Of a stretch of DNA of 38,742 nt, positions 9,166 through 16,345 are shown piece after piece. Position numbers and translations under genes: made by a program. The stretch comes from a virus, in IMG/VR virus record IMGVR_UViG_3300019142_000036, positions 1-38,742 of that record; one strand, 5' to 3'. The notes below the pieces were generated by a model. It saw nothing but the letters and a program-made list of their open reading frames with translations, did not search any database and was not told where the DNA came from. Position 1 is the stretch's first letter. Every line of letters begins with the position of its first letter.

Positions 9166-9560
9166 CTACCTCCGGTTGCGTCGGTTCACTGCCTGCACGA
9201 AGGCGTTGCGTTCCCGCATGGTCAGGGCGTAGTACACGGCGGGTGGGTGACGGGTCGCGATGCACCATTCGGCTAGCTCGCGGGCGGCTCGTCTTTTCCC
9301 TCAACCACATCCGGATCGTCCGCCTTGGCGAAGTAGCCGTTGAGCTCGCGCAGGGTCTTGCGTTCCACCGTGCCCCAGTCGACCTTGGCGCGGCGGTTCT
9401 CGAACGCCCACACCAGGGCGATCATGGTGATGACCCCGCCGAGCTTCTCGATCTCGTTCCCGAAGCGCTTCTGGATGGCGATCGTCTCGAAGCCGGTCAG
9501 CTCCTCCATCGCCTCCTGGATCGTGAAGTCGACGGTGGGGGTGATGTCGGGTCGGTCCAC
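9166..9560 (-). CDS. Tail assembly chaperone, long -1 frameshift product (gpGT-like)
   Basis: This is a predicted fusion of 131 aa. Ribosomes read the 95-aa frame from GTG 9560, slip back one base at GGGAAAA (9300-9294), and continue in the -1 frame to TAG at 9168-9166. The extension begins RRAARELAEWCIATR and ends LTMRERNAFVQAVNRRNRR. Its final part closely resembles the T-part of chaperones in actinobacterial siphophages. The heptamer is in the correct X-XXY-YYZ register (GAG GGA AAA). The coordinates span both frames, with base 9294 read twice. The product would guide the tail tube and tape measure during assembly. Confidence 0.85.
9273..9560 (-). CDS. Tail assembly chaperone, short product (gpG-like)
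   Basis: This 95-aa protein has the typical compact helical sequence of the short tail chaperone (FTIQEAMEELTGFETIAIQKRFGNEIEKLGG). It lies between the gp10-family protein and the tape measure gene, as in most siphophages. The GTG start at 9560 overlaps the upstream TAG (TAGTG). Without slippage it ends at 9273. It is made in excess over the frameshift product in known systems, and the ratio matters for tail assembly. Confidence 0.85.
   Translation of the reverse strand: MDRPDITPTVDFTIQEAMEELTGFETIAIQKRFGNEIEKLGGVITMIALVWAFENRRAKVDWGTVERKTLRELNGYFAKADDPDVVEGKDEPPAS
9294..9300 (-). other. Programmed -1 frameshift slippery site GGGAAAA
   Basis: The minus-strand heptamer G-GGA-AAA is in frame with the chaperone gene, and the -1 frame is open for 42 codons with conserved-looking sequence. 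This is a canonical X-XXY-YYZ signal. I did not find a clear stimulatory hairpin by eye. Confidence 0.88.
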
Positions 9561-9952
9561 TATTTCAGTCCTCGTTCCGCGATCAGTTTGGACAGCGCCG
9601 CGTCCAGCATTGGCACCACGCGGGGTTTCACAGCGTCGGACGCCCGTTGCATGTAGTTGCTCGCCTCGATGCCGCGTTTGCGCCACCCGTAGTTGATCGG
9701 GGCGGCGTAGCGGACCCGGCCGTTACCGGCCGTGACGGTGGCCTTGTTCTTGGCCCGGTTCCCGCGGATGCTGGCGACGAGCGCGCCGGACCTGCGCGGG
9801 GCGAACCGCCGCGCCTCGCGGGCGGCGGCGTCGGCGATGTCGGCGAACGCGCCTTTGAGGTCGTTGACGTCGACGCCGAGGCGCAGCAGGTCAGCGGTGA
9901 GCTTCGACAGCCCTTCAACCCGGATGGTGGTGGAGCTGTCCCGCCTGGTCAC
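9560..9952 (-). CDS. HK97 gp10-family tail completion/neck protein
   Basis: This 130-aa protein has the hallmark pattern of HK97 gp10-like proteins: an N-terminal helix (LSKLTADLLRLGVDVNDLKGAFADIADAAAREARRFAPRRSGALVASI) with the conserved R-x-A-P-x-R-S-G-x-L-x-x-S-I segment, then a small beta domain (RVRYAAPINYG). It helps to join or close the tail at the neck. GTG is the only reasonable start. The next gene upstream ends 6 bp away. Confidence 0.8.
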   Translation of the reverse strand: MTRRDSSTTIRVEGLSKLTADLLRLGVDVNDLKGAFADIADAAAREARRFAPRRSGALVASIRGNRAKNKATVTAGNGRVRYAAPINYGWRKRGIEASNYMQRASDAVKPRVVPMLDAALSKLIAERGLK

Positions 9953-9958
9953 CGTGGG

Positions 9959-10378
9959 TCAGGCGACGACGCGGGTGGGCTTCGCGGTGAACGTCCACTC
10001 CACCTCGGTGGTGAACCGCGCCGACGTGGACGGGTCGGCGTCGCCGCCGAGCAGCGCGCCGTCGGGTTCGGTGATGGTGACGGTGCCCGTGAAGTGCGGC
10101 TGCGTCGCTGTCGGTAGGGCGTTGCCGTAAGGGCGAACCACCACGGGGATGTCGGTGCCGGCGGCGGACCAGATCTTGTCCCACAGCGACGCCGCGACCG
10201 GGTCCTGCACCATCGTCATGGCCAGCTTGTAGGTGCGCCCACCCCCGGACGCGGCCGCTTCGAAGGAGATGAAGTCGCTGTCGGACTCTTCGGAGTTGAT
10301 CGTGAGGCTGGACACTTCAGGGGCGACCTCGTCGCCGTCGATGGTGGCGGTCAGTTTGCGGGTGCCAAGAGCAGCCAT
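9959..10378 (-). CDS. Major tail (tube) protein
   Basis: This 139-aa beta-rich protein starts MAALGTRKLTATIDGDEVAPEVSSLTINSEESDSDFISF. It has the hydrophilic loop and FTGTVTITEPDG strand pattern seen in small tail tube proteins of actinobacterial siphophages. Its place before the gp10-like and chaperone genes supports tube identity. The ATG has no strong RBS at ideal spacing. The intergenic gap of 32 bp may hold a minor RNA signal, since tube protein is needed in high amounts. Confidence 0.75.
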   Translation of the reverse strand: MAALGTRKLTATIDGDEVAPEVSSLTINSEESDSDFISFEAAASGGGRTYKLAMTMVQDPVAASLWDKIWSAAGTDIPVVVRPYGNALPTATQPHFTGTVTITEPDGALLGGDADPSTSARFTTEVEWTFTAKPTRVVA

Positions 10379-10410
10379 GGCCGGTGTCCTCTATTCGCGC
10401 TCGGGTCGGG

Positions 10411-10791
10411 TCAGGTGAGTTGGACGAACTTGCGGAGGTGCATCACGGACGCCAGGTACTCCGCGCCGCTCTCGGTGACCGACGTCGGCGCAGGCGAGTC
10501 GACACCGTCGAGGACCCAGTCGGCGCTGTTGACCAGCGCCACCTCGACGAGGGCCTCCAGGGCGACGAGCGCGTCCTCGACCGCCCCGTGCTCGACCATG
10601 AGGACGACGTCGACCGCCACCGTGTACTCGCCGAAGTTCTTCCCGGCCACGACGTAGCTGGACCCGGCCGAGGGGGTGAGGAACGCGCACGGCGGGTTGA
10701 TCTGCACCGGCCACGCCGGGTCCACCGGCACGCCAAGCGCGTCGGCCAGCTCGCCGGCGAGCGTTTCACGGAGCACCTTGATCGCAGCCAC
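10411..10791 (-). CDS. Tail terminator / neck protein
   Basis: This 126-aa alpha/beta protein has an N-terminal helix (VLRETLAGELADALGVPV), a strand cluster (PPCAFLTPSAGSSYVVAGKNFGEYTVAVDVVLMV) and a helix (ALVALEALVEVAL). This is the fold order of small tail terminator or head-tail joining proteins. It starts with GTG at 10791. It lies between another connector-like gene and the tube gene. Which of this and the 135-aa neighbour is the terminator cannot be told from sequence alone. Confidence 0.6.
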   Translation of the reverse strand: MAAIKVLRETLAGELADALGVPVDPAWPVQINPPCAFLTPSAGSSYVVAGKNFGEYTVAVDVVLMVEHGAVEDALVALEALVEVALVNSADWVLDGVDSPAPTSVTESGAEYLASVMHLRKFVQLT

Positions 10792-10805
10792 AAGCGTGCC
10801 CCGTT

Positions 10806-11213
10806 TCAGTTGGCCGGTCGGGTGACCAGAGACAAGGTGAACTGGTAGCGCGGCACGTCGGGTTGTGCCTCATCCGGCGCCCAGGTCAGGCCGGTGGTGT
10901 CGGTGATGTCGTACAGCTGCAGCCCGCGACCGGAGTAGCCGCGGGCGGCGAACACCGCGCCGCGGGCGGCGTCGGCCAGGTCCAGCGCCACGCCCTTGTC
11001 GTCGGCGTGCACGTCGAAGGCGATGAGCGGGTTGTCGACGTGCATCCACAGGGTGGGGATGCCGCCGGTGCGGCGGACCTGCACCCACTTGTCGCCGGCG
11101 GTGTAGCCGATCAGGTCGGTGGAGATCACGGGGTTGAACGCGTCGACCTGGGTGCTGTCGCGGAGGATGTCGACGACGGCGGCTTCAGCGTCACCGAACA
11201 CGACGTACGCCAT
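10806..11213 (-). CDS. Tail terminator-like connector protein
   Basis: This 135-aa protein has the typical arrangement of DUF3168-like or terminator proteins: helix AEAAVVDILRD, strands KWVQVRRTGG and NPLIAFDVHA, helix DLADAARGAVF, and C-terminal strand YQFTLSLVTRP. It probably caps the tail tube or joins it to the head. It starts with a clear ATG. The stopper gene ends 6 bp upstream. Confidence 0.65.
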   Translation of the reverse strand: MAYVVFGDAEAAVVDILRDSTQVDAFNPVISTDLIGYTAGDKWVQVRRTGGIPTLWMHVDNPLIAFDVHADDKGVALDLADAARGAVFAARGYSGRGLQLYDITDTTGLTWAPDEAQPDVPRYQFTLSLVTRPAN

Positions 11214-11219
11214 CCCGGC

Positions 11220-11567
11220 TCACCCCGACATTCGTTTGAGGACCGCTTCGACGTGCTCGGCGGCCCCGGTGTCGGTGTCGAACCAGCGGGCCGGTTCCCC
11301 GTCGACCTCGAACGTGGTGCCGCGCCACACGACGCGGTCGGTGGCGGCGAGGTCGAGTGTGGGTGGGGCGAACAGCCGCAGCCGGGTCGCGGCGTGCTCG
11401 CGGTCGGCGGTCTGCTCCACGGCGGTGAAGGGCTGTACGGACACGCCGCTGACGGTGGTGCTGGTGGCGGTCGACCAGTCGCGGTGCCGCTTGCTGCCGT
11501 ACCGCTCGGTGACGGTGAGTTCGGCGCGGAGCACGGTGATCGTGTCGGCGCCGATGCTGGCGGTCAT
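11220..11567 (-). CDS. Head-tail stopper (joining) protein
   Basis: This 115-aa, mostly beta protein carries a conserved ending V-V-W-R-G-T-T-F-E-V-D-G-E-P-A-R-W, like Phage_H_T_join/SPP1 gp16-type stoppers, which plug the connector after packaging. The ATG overlaps the adaptor gene stop (ATGA). Identity rests on motif pattern and gene order. Confidence 0.72.
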   Translation of the reverse strand: MTASIGADTITVLRAELTVTERYGSKRHRDWSTATSTTVSGVSVQPFTAVEQTADREHAATRLRLFAPPTLDLAATDRVVWRGTTFEVDGEPARWFDTDTGAAEHVEAVLKRMSG

Positions 11568-12079
11568 GGCAGGCGCAGCCCGGCGAGCATGGCCAGTTCG
11601 AGTTCGGACATGTCGCCGGAGCCGGTGGCGTAGGTGCGGCTGATCCCGCCGACGGTCTTGGACACGAGGCGGTCGGGGTTGGTGTGCAGCCGCCCGGCGA
11701 GGGCGAGGACCACGGCACGGACAACGTCAGGGACCTGGCCGTATCCGTGCGCGCAGTCCACGGCGACGCAGCGGAACCGGCGTGGCCAACCGGCGCGGCG
11801 CTGGAGCAGCCCGTTCTCTGACCAGGCGTAGCCGGCCGGTTCTAGGGCGAGGCCGTCGATGCGGACCTCGGTGACCGCGGTCAGGTGCAGGGTGGGCAGG
11901 CCGATGAGGGTGGTGCCGGACCCGTCGACGACGAACGTGGCCGCCTCCGCGGAGATGGTCCAGCCGCAGTACTCGCGCACGATGCCGGACGCGCCGGCCA
12001 ACGCGAGCTCGGCGGCCGGCTGGTCGAGAGGGCGTTGCAGGTATGCGGTGAGGTCTGCGACCGCAACGAGGCTGTCCAT
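11564..12079 (-). CDS. Head-tail connector adaptor protein (gp6-like)
   Basis: This 171-aa helical protein starts VADLTAYLQRPLDQPAAELALAGASGIVREYCGW, the characteristic start of HK97 gp6/SPP1 gp15-like adaptors. A beta hairpin follows (LPTLHLTAVTEVRIDG), then a C-terminal helix (VPDVVRAVVLALAGRLHTNPDRLVSKTVGG). It binds under the portal and makes the head-tail platform. The gene order portal-capsid-adaptor-stopper matches known phages. Confidence 0.82.
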   Translation of the reverse strand: MDSLVAVADLTAYLQRPLDQPAAELALAGASGIVREYCGWTISAEAATFVVDGSGTTLIGLPTLHLTAVTEVRIDGLALEPAGYAWSENGLLQRRAGWPRRFRCVAVDCAHGYGQVPDVVRAVVLALAGRLHTNPDRLVSKTVGGISRTYATGSGDMSELELAMLAGLRLP

Positions 12080-12139
12080 CCGTGTCCCTCCCCATTGGGT
12101 CGATCGACCGGGCTACGCGGCGGGCCTGCGCAGTTCGAA

Positions 12140-12454
12140 CTACTGGCGAGGACGTCTGGCCTTGTCGCTGGGCGCGCGGGTGGTGGTCGCCACGGCTGCC
12201 TGCGTCGCGGTCGCCACCGGTGGCACCTCCACCGGCATCGGCTTGGCTCGCACGACGCGGACCCCACCAACCTTCGCCGCGTCGGACTCCGACAGCATCA
12301 CCGTGGTCCGGGCGCCGTTGAGGATCACGGTGTACTCGTGCAGCTGCTCGGCCACGGCCGGCCCCTTTCGCTTGGTTGGAATGTCGACCGGGGTGGGTGT
12401 GGTGCGCGGCCCGCAGGCGTGGCCAGCGACCCCGCAGAGCGGACAGCGCACCAC
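12140..12454 (-). CDS. Small capsid-adjacent protein with Cys motif
   Basis: This protein of up to 104 aa follows the capsid gene. From GTG 12454 (or 12451) it opens with VRCPLCGVAGHACGP, a short C-x2-C...H-x-C cluster that may bind zinc. It continues with LHEYTVILNGARTTVMLSESDAAKVGG, a segment common in small proteins beside actinobacterial phage capsid genes. An alternative GTG at 12355 with AAGGGG before it would give 71 aa without the Cys motif. The longer start is preferred because the Cys motif is ordered and the frame opens right after the capsid stop. The function is unknown, perhaps a head decoration or capsid assembly accessory. Confidence 0.62.
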   Translation of the reverse strand: MVRCPLCGVAGHACGPRTTPTPVDIPTKRKGPAVAEQLHEYTVILNGARTTVMLSESDAAKVGGVRVVRAKPMPVEVPPVATATQAAVATTTRAPSDKARRPRQ

Positions 12455-12465
12455 AACCCCCAGCC

Positions 12466-13758
12466 CTACAGCGTGATCTTGACGAAGGCCGGCGGGCGGA
12501 GCACCACGAACGCGGCGCGCAGCTCGGCCAGGATGACGACCAGGTTGCGGATGAAGAAGTCCGCATGTGAGTCGGTCACCTGGATGGTGGCCTGCTCCCG
12601 GTCGTAGAGGACCGCGTGCCGCCACGCCGCACACCACGCGGTGCCGGCCGGCACAGCCTCGGACTTGACCACCGGCAGGCCCCACAGCCCGGTCGGGGTC
12701 ATCGCGAACGGCCCGGCCCCGTAGAACCGGCCGTCGTTGTCGCGCATCAACTCGATGTCCTGCCAGTCCAGCGGGTTCATCACGTACGCGGTGGGGACCG
12801 CGCGGCCGCCAATCTCCACCTTCGTCCGCGCCCGGCGCGTCACCTGGAACACGTCGACGTCGCCGACCTCCGGCGTGGCGGTCTGAATGCCCGAGGTGGC
12901 GTTGAGGCCGAGGAAGTTCTCCCCCACCCCGTTGCCCGTGAGCATCTGGTCCTCGAGTGCCTCCTCGAGGCCAGTCACGAGGAACGTGTCGATCAGCGTG
13001 CGGATCTGCGCCGCGTCGCTCAACGCCCGCTTCGTCGCCGGGATCCACGTCGCGATCGTCTTCACCGTGGTCGAGTCGCGCTCCAGGGTCAGCCCCGACT
13101 CGGGCTTGAGACCGCCAGCGGCCGCGGTGACGACCGGGTCGCCGGCGCCGATGGTGCCGGCCGAGGTGGCTTCCGGGACCGGGGCGGCGTTGTTCGTGGT
13201 GTCCAGCACCCGCACGTACTCAATGACGTCGCTGGTGGTCTGGCCCGGCGCTACCAGGTCACGCAGGGTCAGCGGCCGCGCGTAGAACGGATCGAGCAGC
13301 CCCCGCTGATCGGGGACGACCAGCGTGCCTGCCGACGCGCCGCTGTCCGCGCCGGTGATCAGGGACTTCACGCCGAACGGCGCCGACTGCACGCGGGTCT
13401 TCTCCCCGAAGCGCCCACTCGGCGCCGACGCGATCAGCGCCTTGAACTCGGCGGACCCGGTGAACTGGGCGCCGATGCCGCCGCGCTGCTTCGCCGGCGG
13501 CGCGTACTGCGCCGGGGCCTGCTTCGCGGCGGCCTCGTCGGCCACCAGGCCGATGCCGTCGGACAGGTCGGTCAGCTGCTTGCGCAGGGCGTCCTGGTCG
13601 TCGGCGGTCTTCTTGAGGTCGGCGGCCTTGCTCAGGTGTTCGGTGACCTTGCCGCGTTCGTCGGTGTTGAGGTCGCGGTTGGCCGTCTCCGCACCTTCCG
13701 CGATGTCACGGGCCGCCTTGAGCTCGGCGAGGATGGCTTCTTTGATTGATGCACGCAT
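12466..13758 (-). CDS. Major capsid protein (HK97 fold)
   Basis: This 430-aa protein has an N-terminal helical delta domain (residues about 1-75, AILAELKAARDIAEGAETANRDLNTDERGKVTEHL), a linker, and a capsid core with typical HK97 gp5 features: TGADSGASAGTLVVPDQ, the TWIPATKRALSDAAQIRTLIDTFLVTGLEEALEDQMLTGNG stretch and the GLWGLPVVKSEAVPAGTAW region. It forms the icosahedral shell, and the delta domain is probably removed by the adjacent protease. The conserved gene order protease-capsid supports this. Confidence 0.93.
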   Translation of the reverse strand: MRASIKEAILAELKAARDIAEGAETANRDLNTDERGKVTEHLSKAADLKKTADDQDALRKQLTDLSDGIGLVADEAAAKQAPAQYAPPAKQRGGIGAQFTGSAEFKALIASAPSGRFGEKTRVQSAPFGVKSLITGADSGASAGTLVVPDQRGLLDPFYARPLTLRDLVAPGQTTSDVIEYVRVLDTTNNAAPVPEATSAGTIGAGDPVVTAAAGGLKPESGLTLERDSTTVKTIATWIPATKRALSDAAQIRTLIDTFLVTGLEEALEDQMLTGNGVGENFLGLNATSGIQTATPEVGDVDVFQVTRRARTKVEIGGRAVPTAYVMNPLDWQDIELMRDNDGRFYGAGPFAMTPTGLWGLPVVKSEAVPAGTAWCAAWRHAVLYDREQATIQVTDSHADFFIRNLVVILAELRAAFVVLRPPAFVKITL

Positions 13759-13777
13759 GATGTGAGTCCTTTGCCGT

Positions 13778-14542
13778 CTAGTCGGTGACCGACAGCTCGA
13801 GCGCTGTCCGGTCGTGGAGCAGACGGAGCGACGTCGCGCTTGGCATTGCCGGCTCGTCGCCGCGCTTGGCCCCGGTGGGCTCGTCGCGCTGCTTGGCCGG
13901 CGCGCTGCCGGATGTGCCCCTGTCGAGAGATGCGAGGTACGTGGTCAGAAGGTCAACCACCCCGCGGATGTTGCTGTCGCCGTTCACCCCGGCCGCCTTG
14001 GCGGCGAGGAGTTCGGTGAGTTCGTTGGCCCCGACCTGGGTCGGGGACACCTCGTAGAGCTTCAGCTTGCGAAGCTCGTACGCGTCGACGCCGTCCACGG
14101 TCGCCGGGCCCGCGTCGACGATGTCGTAGGCGTAGGAGAACTGGGTGACCCGGCGGGCCTTGAGGAGGCGCTGCGCCTGGACCGCGATGGGGCTGGCGTC
14201 GGGGCCGGTGTCGATGACGCCGTGGACCCACAGGCCGCCGTTGGCCGCGACGTGCGGGTCGGCAGCACCGGCGAGGCGCGGGTCGCCCGGTTCGAGTTCG
14301 GCGATGTCGAGGACGGCGCCGATGTTGAAGTTCGGGTCGTCCATGCGGTGCGACCACAGCACCGGCAAGCGGTCGCCGGAGGCTTTCCATTCGGCGATGG
14401 TGTCGGTGAACGCGCCGTGCACGACGACGTCGCCGTAGCTGTCGACGTTGCCGAAGACGCTCACCAGGGCGGTGAACTCGCCGGCGTTGCCGTCGGCGGC
14501 GGGTGCCGCCTTGATCTGCGCGGGACACGACTTGATCCTCAT
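13778..14542 (-). CDS. Prohead protease (HK97 family)
   Basis: This 254-aa protein starts at the ATG that overlaps the portal stop (TGATG). It has the family pattern FTALVSVFGNVDSYGDVVVHGAFTDTIAEW, the LPVLWSHRMDDPNFNIGAV segment with the likely catalytic His, and the FSYAYDIVDAG region with the nucleophile Ser. The C-terminal tail is charged and variable. It matures the prohead by cutting capsid and itself. Longer readings upstream are shadows of the portal gene. Confidence 0.9.
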   Translation of the reverse strand: MRIKSCPAQIKAAPAADGNAGEFTALVSVFGNVDSYGDVVVHGAFTDTIAEWKASGDRLPVLWSHRMDDPNFNIGAVLDIAELEPGDPRLAGAADPHVAANGGLWVHGVIDTGPDASPIAVQAQRLLKARRVTQFSYAYDIVDAGPATVDGVDAYELRKLKLYEVSPTQVGANELTELLAAKAAGVNGDSNIRGVVDLLTTYLASLDRGTSGSAPAKQRDEPTGAKRGDEPAMPSATSLRLLHDRTALELSVTD

Positions 14543-16113
14543 CAGCTCTCCAGACCTTGGGTCAGGGTCGCGAAGATCTCGCGCACCGCCAGTTTCGGGT
14601 TGTCGGCCTGCAATGCCCGGTGCAGCGCCGCCAGGATGTCGGTGTTGACCCGGGCGGCCATGGCGGCGAGGTCGGCCGGTTCGGTGCTGAACGGGCCGAG
14701 GTTTTTGACCATGTCGCAGGCCCACCGGTCCACGTCGAACACGTCGGCCGCCGGGGGGTGGTTGCTGCCGCCGAGGCGGGACAGGATCGAGTTCTGCTGC
14801 CGCTCGTACAGGGCGCGGAGCACGTCGCGGGCCTTCGGCGGCTGGCCGTTGGATGCCTCGTTGCTGGGGTTGTCCGGGGCGGTGTCGTTGGGTGAGGCGA
14901 GCGCGCCGGTGAGCACGTTGAGCGGCACGATCAGCTCGTCCGACCCGTCGACGTGGGGCAGGTTGTACATGGCGCGGGCCTCGGCGCGGCTCATCCACGG
15001 CCCACCGACCGCGGACTGCATCGCGCTGCTCTGCTCGGCGAACGAGCCGCGGAGCTTCTCGGCCAGGTTGAACTCGACGTACACGCTGCCGCTCTTGGCG
15101 GCGACCGGGTCGAGGTCGGCCAGCAGCTGGCACTCCAGGTCCTGGGCGAGCTGCACCAGGTACGGGGCGAGGGTGTCCTGGTAGAGCATCTTGTGCAGCT
15201 CGGTGACGTTGGAGAACGTGGCCCCGTCCATCAGCCCGATCATCACCGGGGAGACGTGGTAGGCGACGGCGACCTCTTCGCGGGTGAGCTTGCGGGCCTC
15301 CACGTACTGCGCGTCGCGGGGGGTGACGCCGGCGTTGAGGAATTCCATGCCCTCTTCGAGGACGGGTGTGCCGCCGGTTTCCGGGCCGCTGCCGGCGTAC
15401 TGCGCCTGCCAGTCGTTGCGGAAGCGGTCCCTGGTGGCGTCAGACCATTTCGGCGCATCCAAGGGGCGTTTGATGTACCCGGCGACGCGGGCGCCGTTGC
15501 GCCACATCTGCTCGCGGTACACCGACGCGGCGTACTCCTCGGCGAGGATCTGCCGCAGCGTCTCGATCGGCGAGGTGCCGCGGCGCGGGTCGTCGGGGTT
15601 GTACCCGTGGATGTGGACGACCTGGTCCGGGCTGACCTCGCGGGTGCCTCGGTTGCCGACGATGCGGTAGCCGTCGGGGGCGAACGGGTTGTCCCCGATC
15701 GGGGTGATGAAACGGTTGGGCATCGGCTGGATCGCGCGTACACCGCCCTCGAGGCGCATCTTCAGCAGATACGCGTCGTCGAAGATGCACAGGTCCTGCA
15801 TCAGCGTGTTGAGCAGCCGGTACTTCGTCCACTTCGTGCCGGGCACCGGCCGCTCGAGCAGCTGGGCGAGGGGGTGGTCGGTGAGTTTGGACCGGTCGTT
15901 GTTCGCGCCGCGGCGGTAGGGGTCCAGGCCGAGCGAGGCGACGTTGCGGGCCAGGAACGACACCACAGTGCGCAGCGCCGGCTGTGCCCGCCACAGCGCC
16001 TGGTACGTCATGGTCAGGGCCGGTGACAGTTGCACGTGCGGGGTGGACGCACCCCACCAGTTCGGGGTGCGCTGCACCTGCTGCAGCTGCCCGGCGGTCA
16101 CGACGAACGCCAC
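14542..16113 (-). CDS. Portal protein
   Basis: This 523-aa HK97-type portal has the core WRAQPALRTVVSFLARNVASLGLDPYRR, the RPVPGTKWTKYRLLNTLMQDLCIFDDAYLLKM helix, VVHIHGYNPDDPRRGTSPIE and the stem/crown region (VSPVMIGLMDGATFSNVTELHKMLYQDTLAPYL). It forms the dodecameric ring for DNA entry and is the docking site for terminase. The start is not certain. GTG at 16113 follows the upstream stop within 5 bp and lacks a strong RBS. Confidence 0.92.
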   Translation of the reverse strand: MAFVVTAGQLQQVQRTPNWWGASTPHVQLSPALTMTYQALWRAQPALRTVVSFLARNVASLGLDPYRRGANNDRSKLTDHPLAQLLERPVPGTKWTKYRLLNTLMQDLCIFDDAYLLKMRLEGGVRAIQPMPNRFITPIGDNPFAPDGYRIVGNRGTREVSPDQVVHIHGYNPDDPRRGTSPIETLRQILAEEYAASVYREQMWRNGARVAGYIKRPLDAPKWSDATRDRFRNDWQAQYAGSGPETGGTPVLEEGMEFLNAGVTPRDAQYVEARKLTREEVAVAYHVSPVMIGLMDGATFSNVTELHKMLYQDTLAPYLVQLAQDLECQLLADLDPVAAKSGSVYVEFNLAEKLRGSFAEQSSAMQSAVGGPWMSRAEARAMYNLPHVDGSDELIVPLNVLTGALASPNDTAPDNPSNEASNGQPPKARDVLRALYERQQNSILSRLGGSNHPPAADVFDVDRWACDMVKNLGPFSTEPADLAAMAARVNTDILAALHRALQADNPKLAVREIFATLTQGLES

Positions 16114-16117
16114 GCCA

Positions 16118-16333
16118 TCACCCGCCCGCCCGCACCTGGATGAACGCGACCCTGGACCGTTCCACAATCACTTCGCCGTCCACCGCCGTCGGATCGGCGC
16201 CCGGCTCGAGCAGCCGCGCGTCGGCCAGGACGAGCAGCGGGCCGCGCTTGGCGAGCAGGACCGCGTCGAACGCGCGCCCGTCGACGAGGTTGACCAGGAC
16301 ACGGGCACGTACCGGCCAGCGGGACAGCCCCAC
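16118..16333 (-). CDS. Small conserved protein between terminase and portal
   Basis: This 71-aa beta-rich protein (RVLVNLVDGRAFDAVLLAKRGPLLVLADARLL) ends in VIVERSRVAFIQV. The strand spacing recalls a small SH3/Sm-like barrel, but this is only a visual guess. Proteins of this size and pattern often sit between the large terminase and portal of actinobacterial phages. GTG starts 7 nt after a good GGAGG. The function is unknown. Confidence 0.72.
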   Translation of the reverse strand: MGLSRWPVRARVLVNLVDGRAFDAVLLAKRGPLLVLADARLLEPGADPTAVDGEVIVERSRVAFIQVRAGG

Positions 16334-16345
16334 GGTCAGCCTCCT

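Noticed and set aside
7591-9276. A 561-aa plus-strand frame opposite the tape measure gene
   Set aside because: It mirrors the Ala-rich tape measure sequence. No RBS and no motifs of its own.
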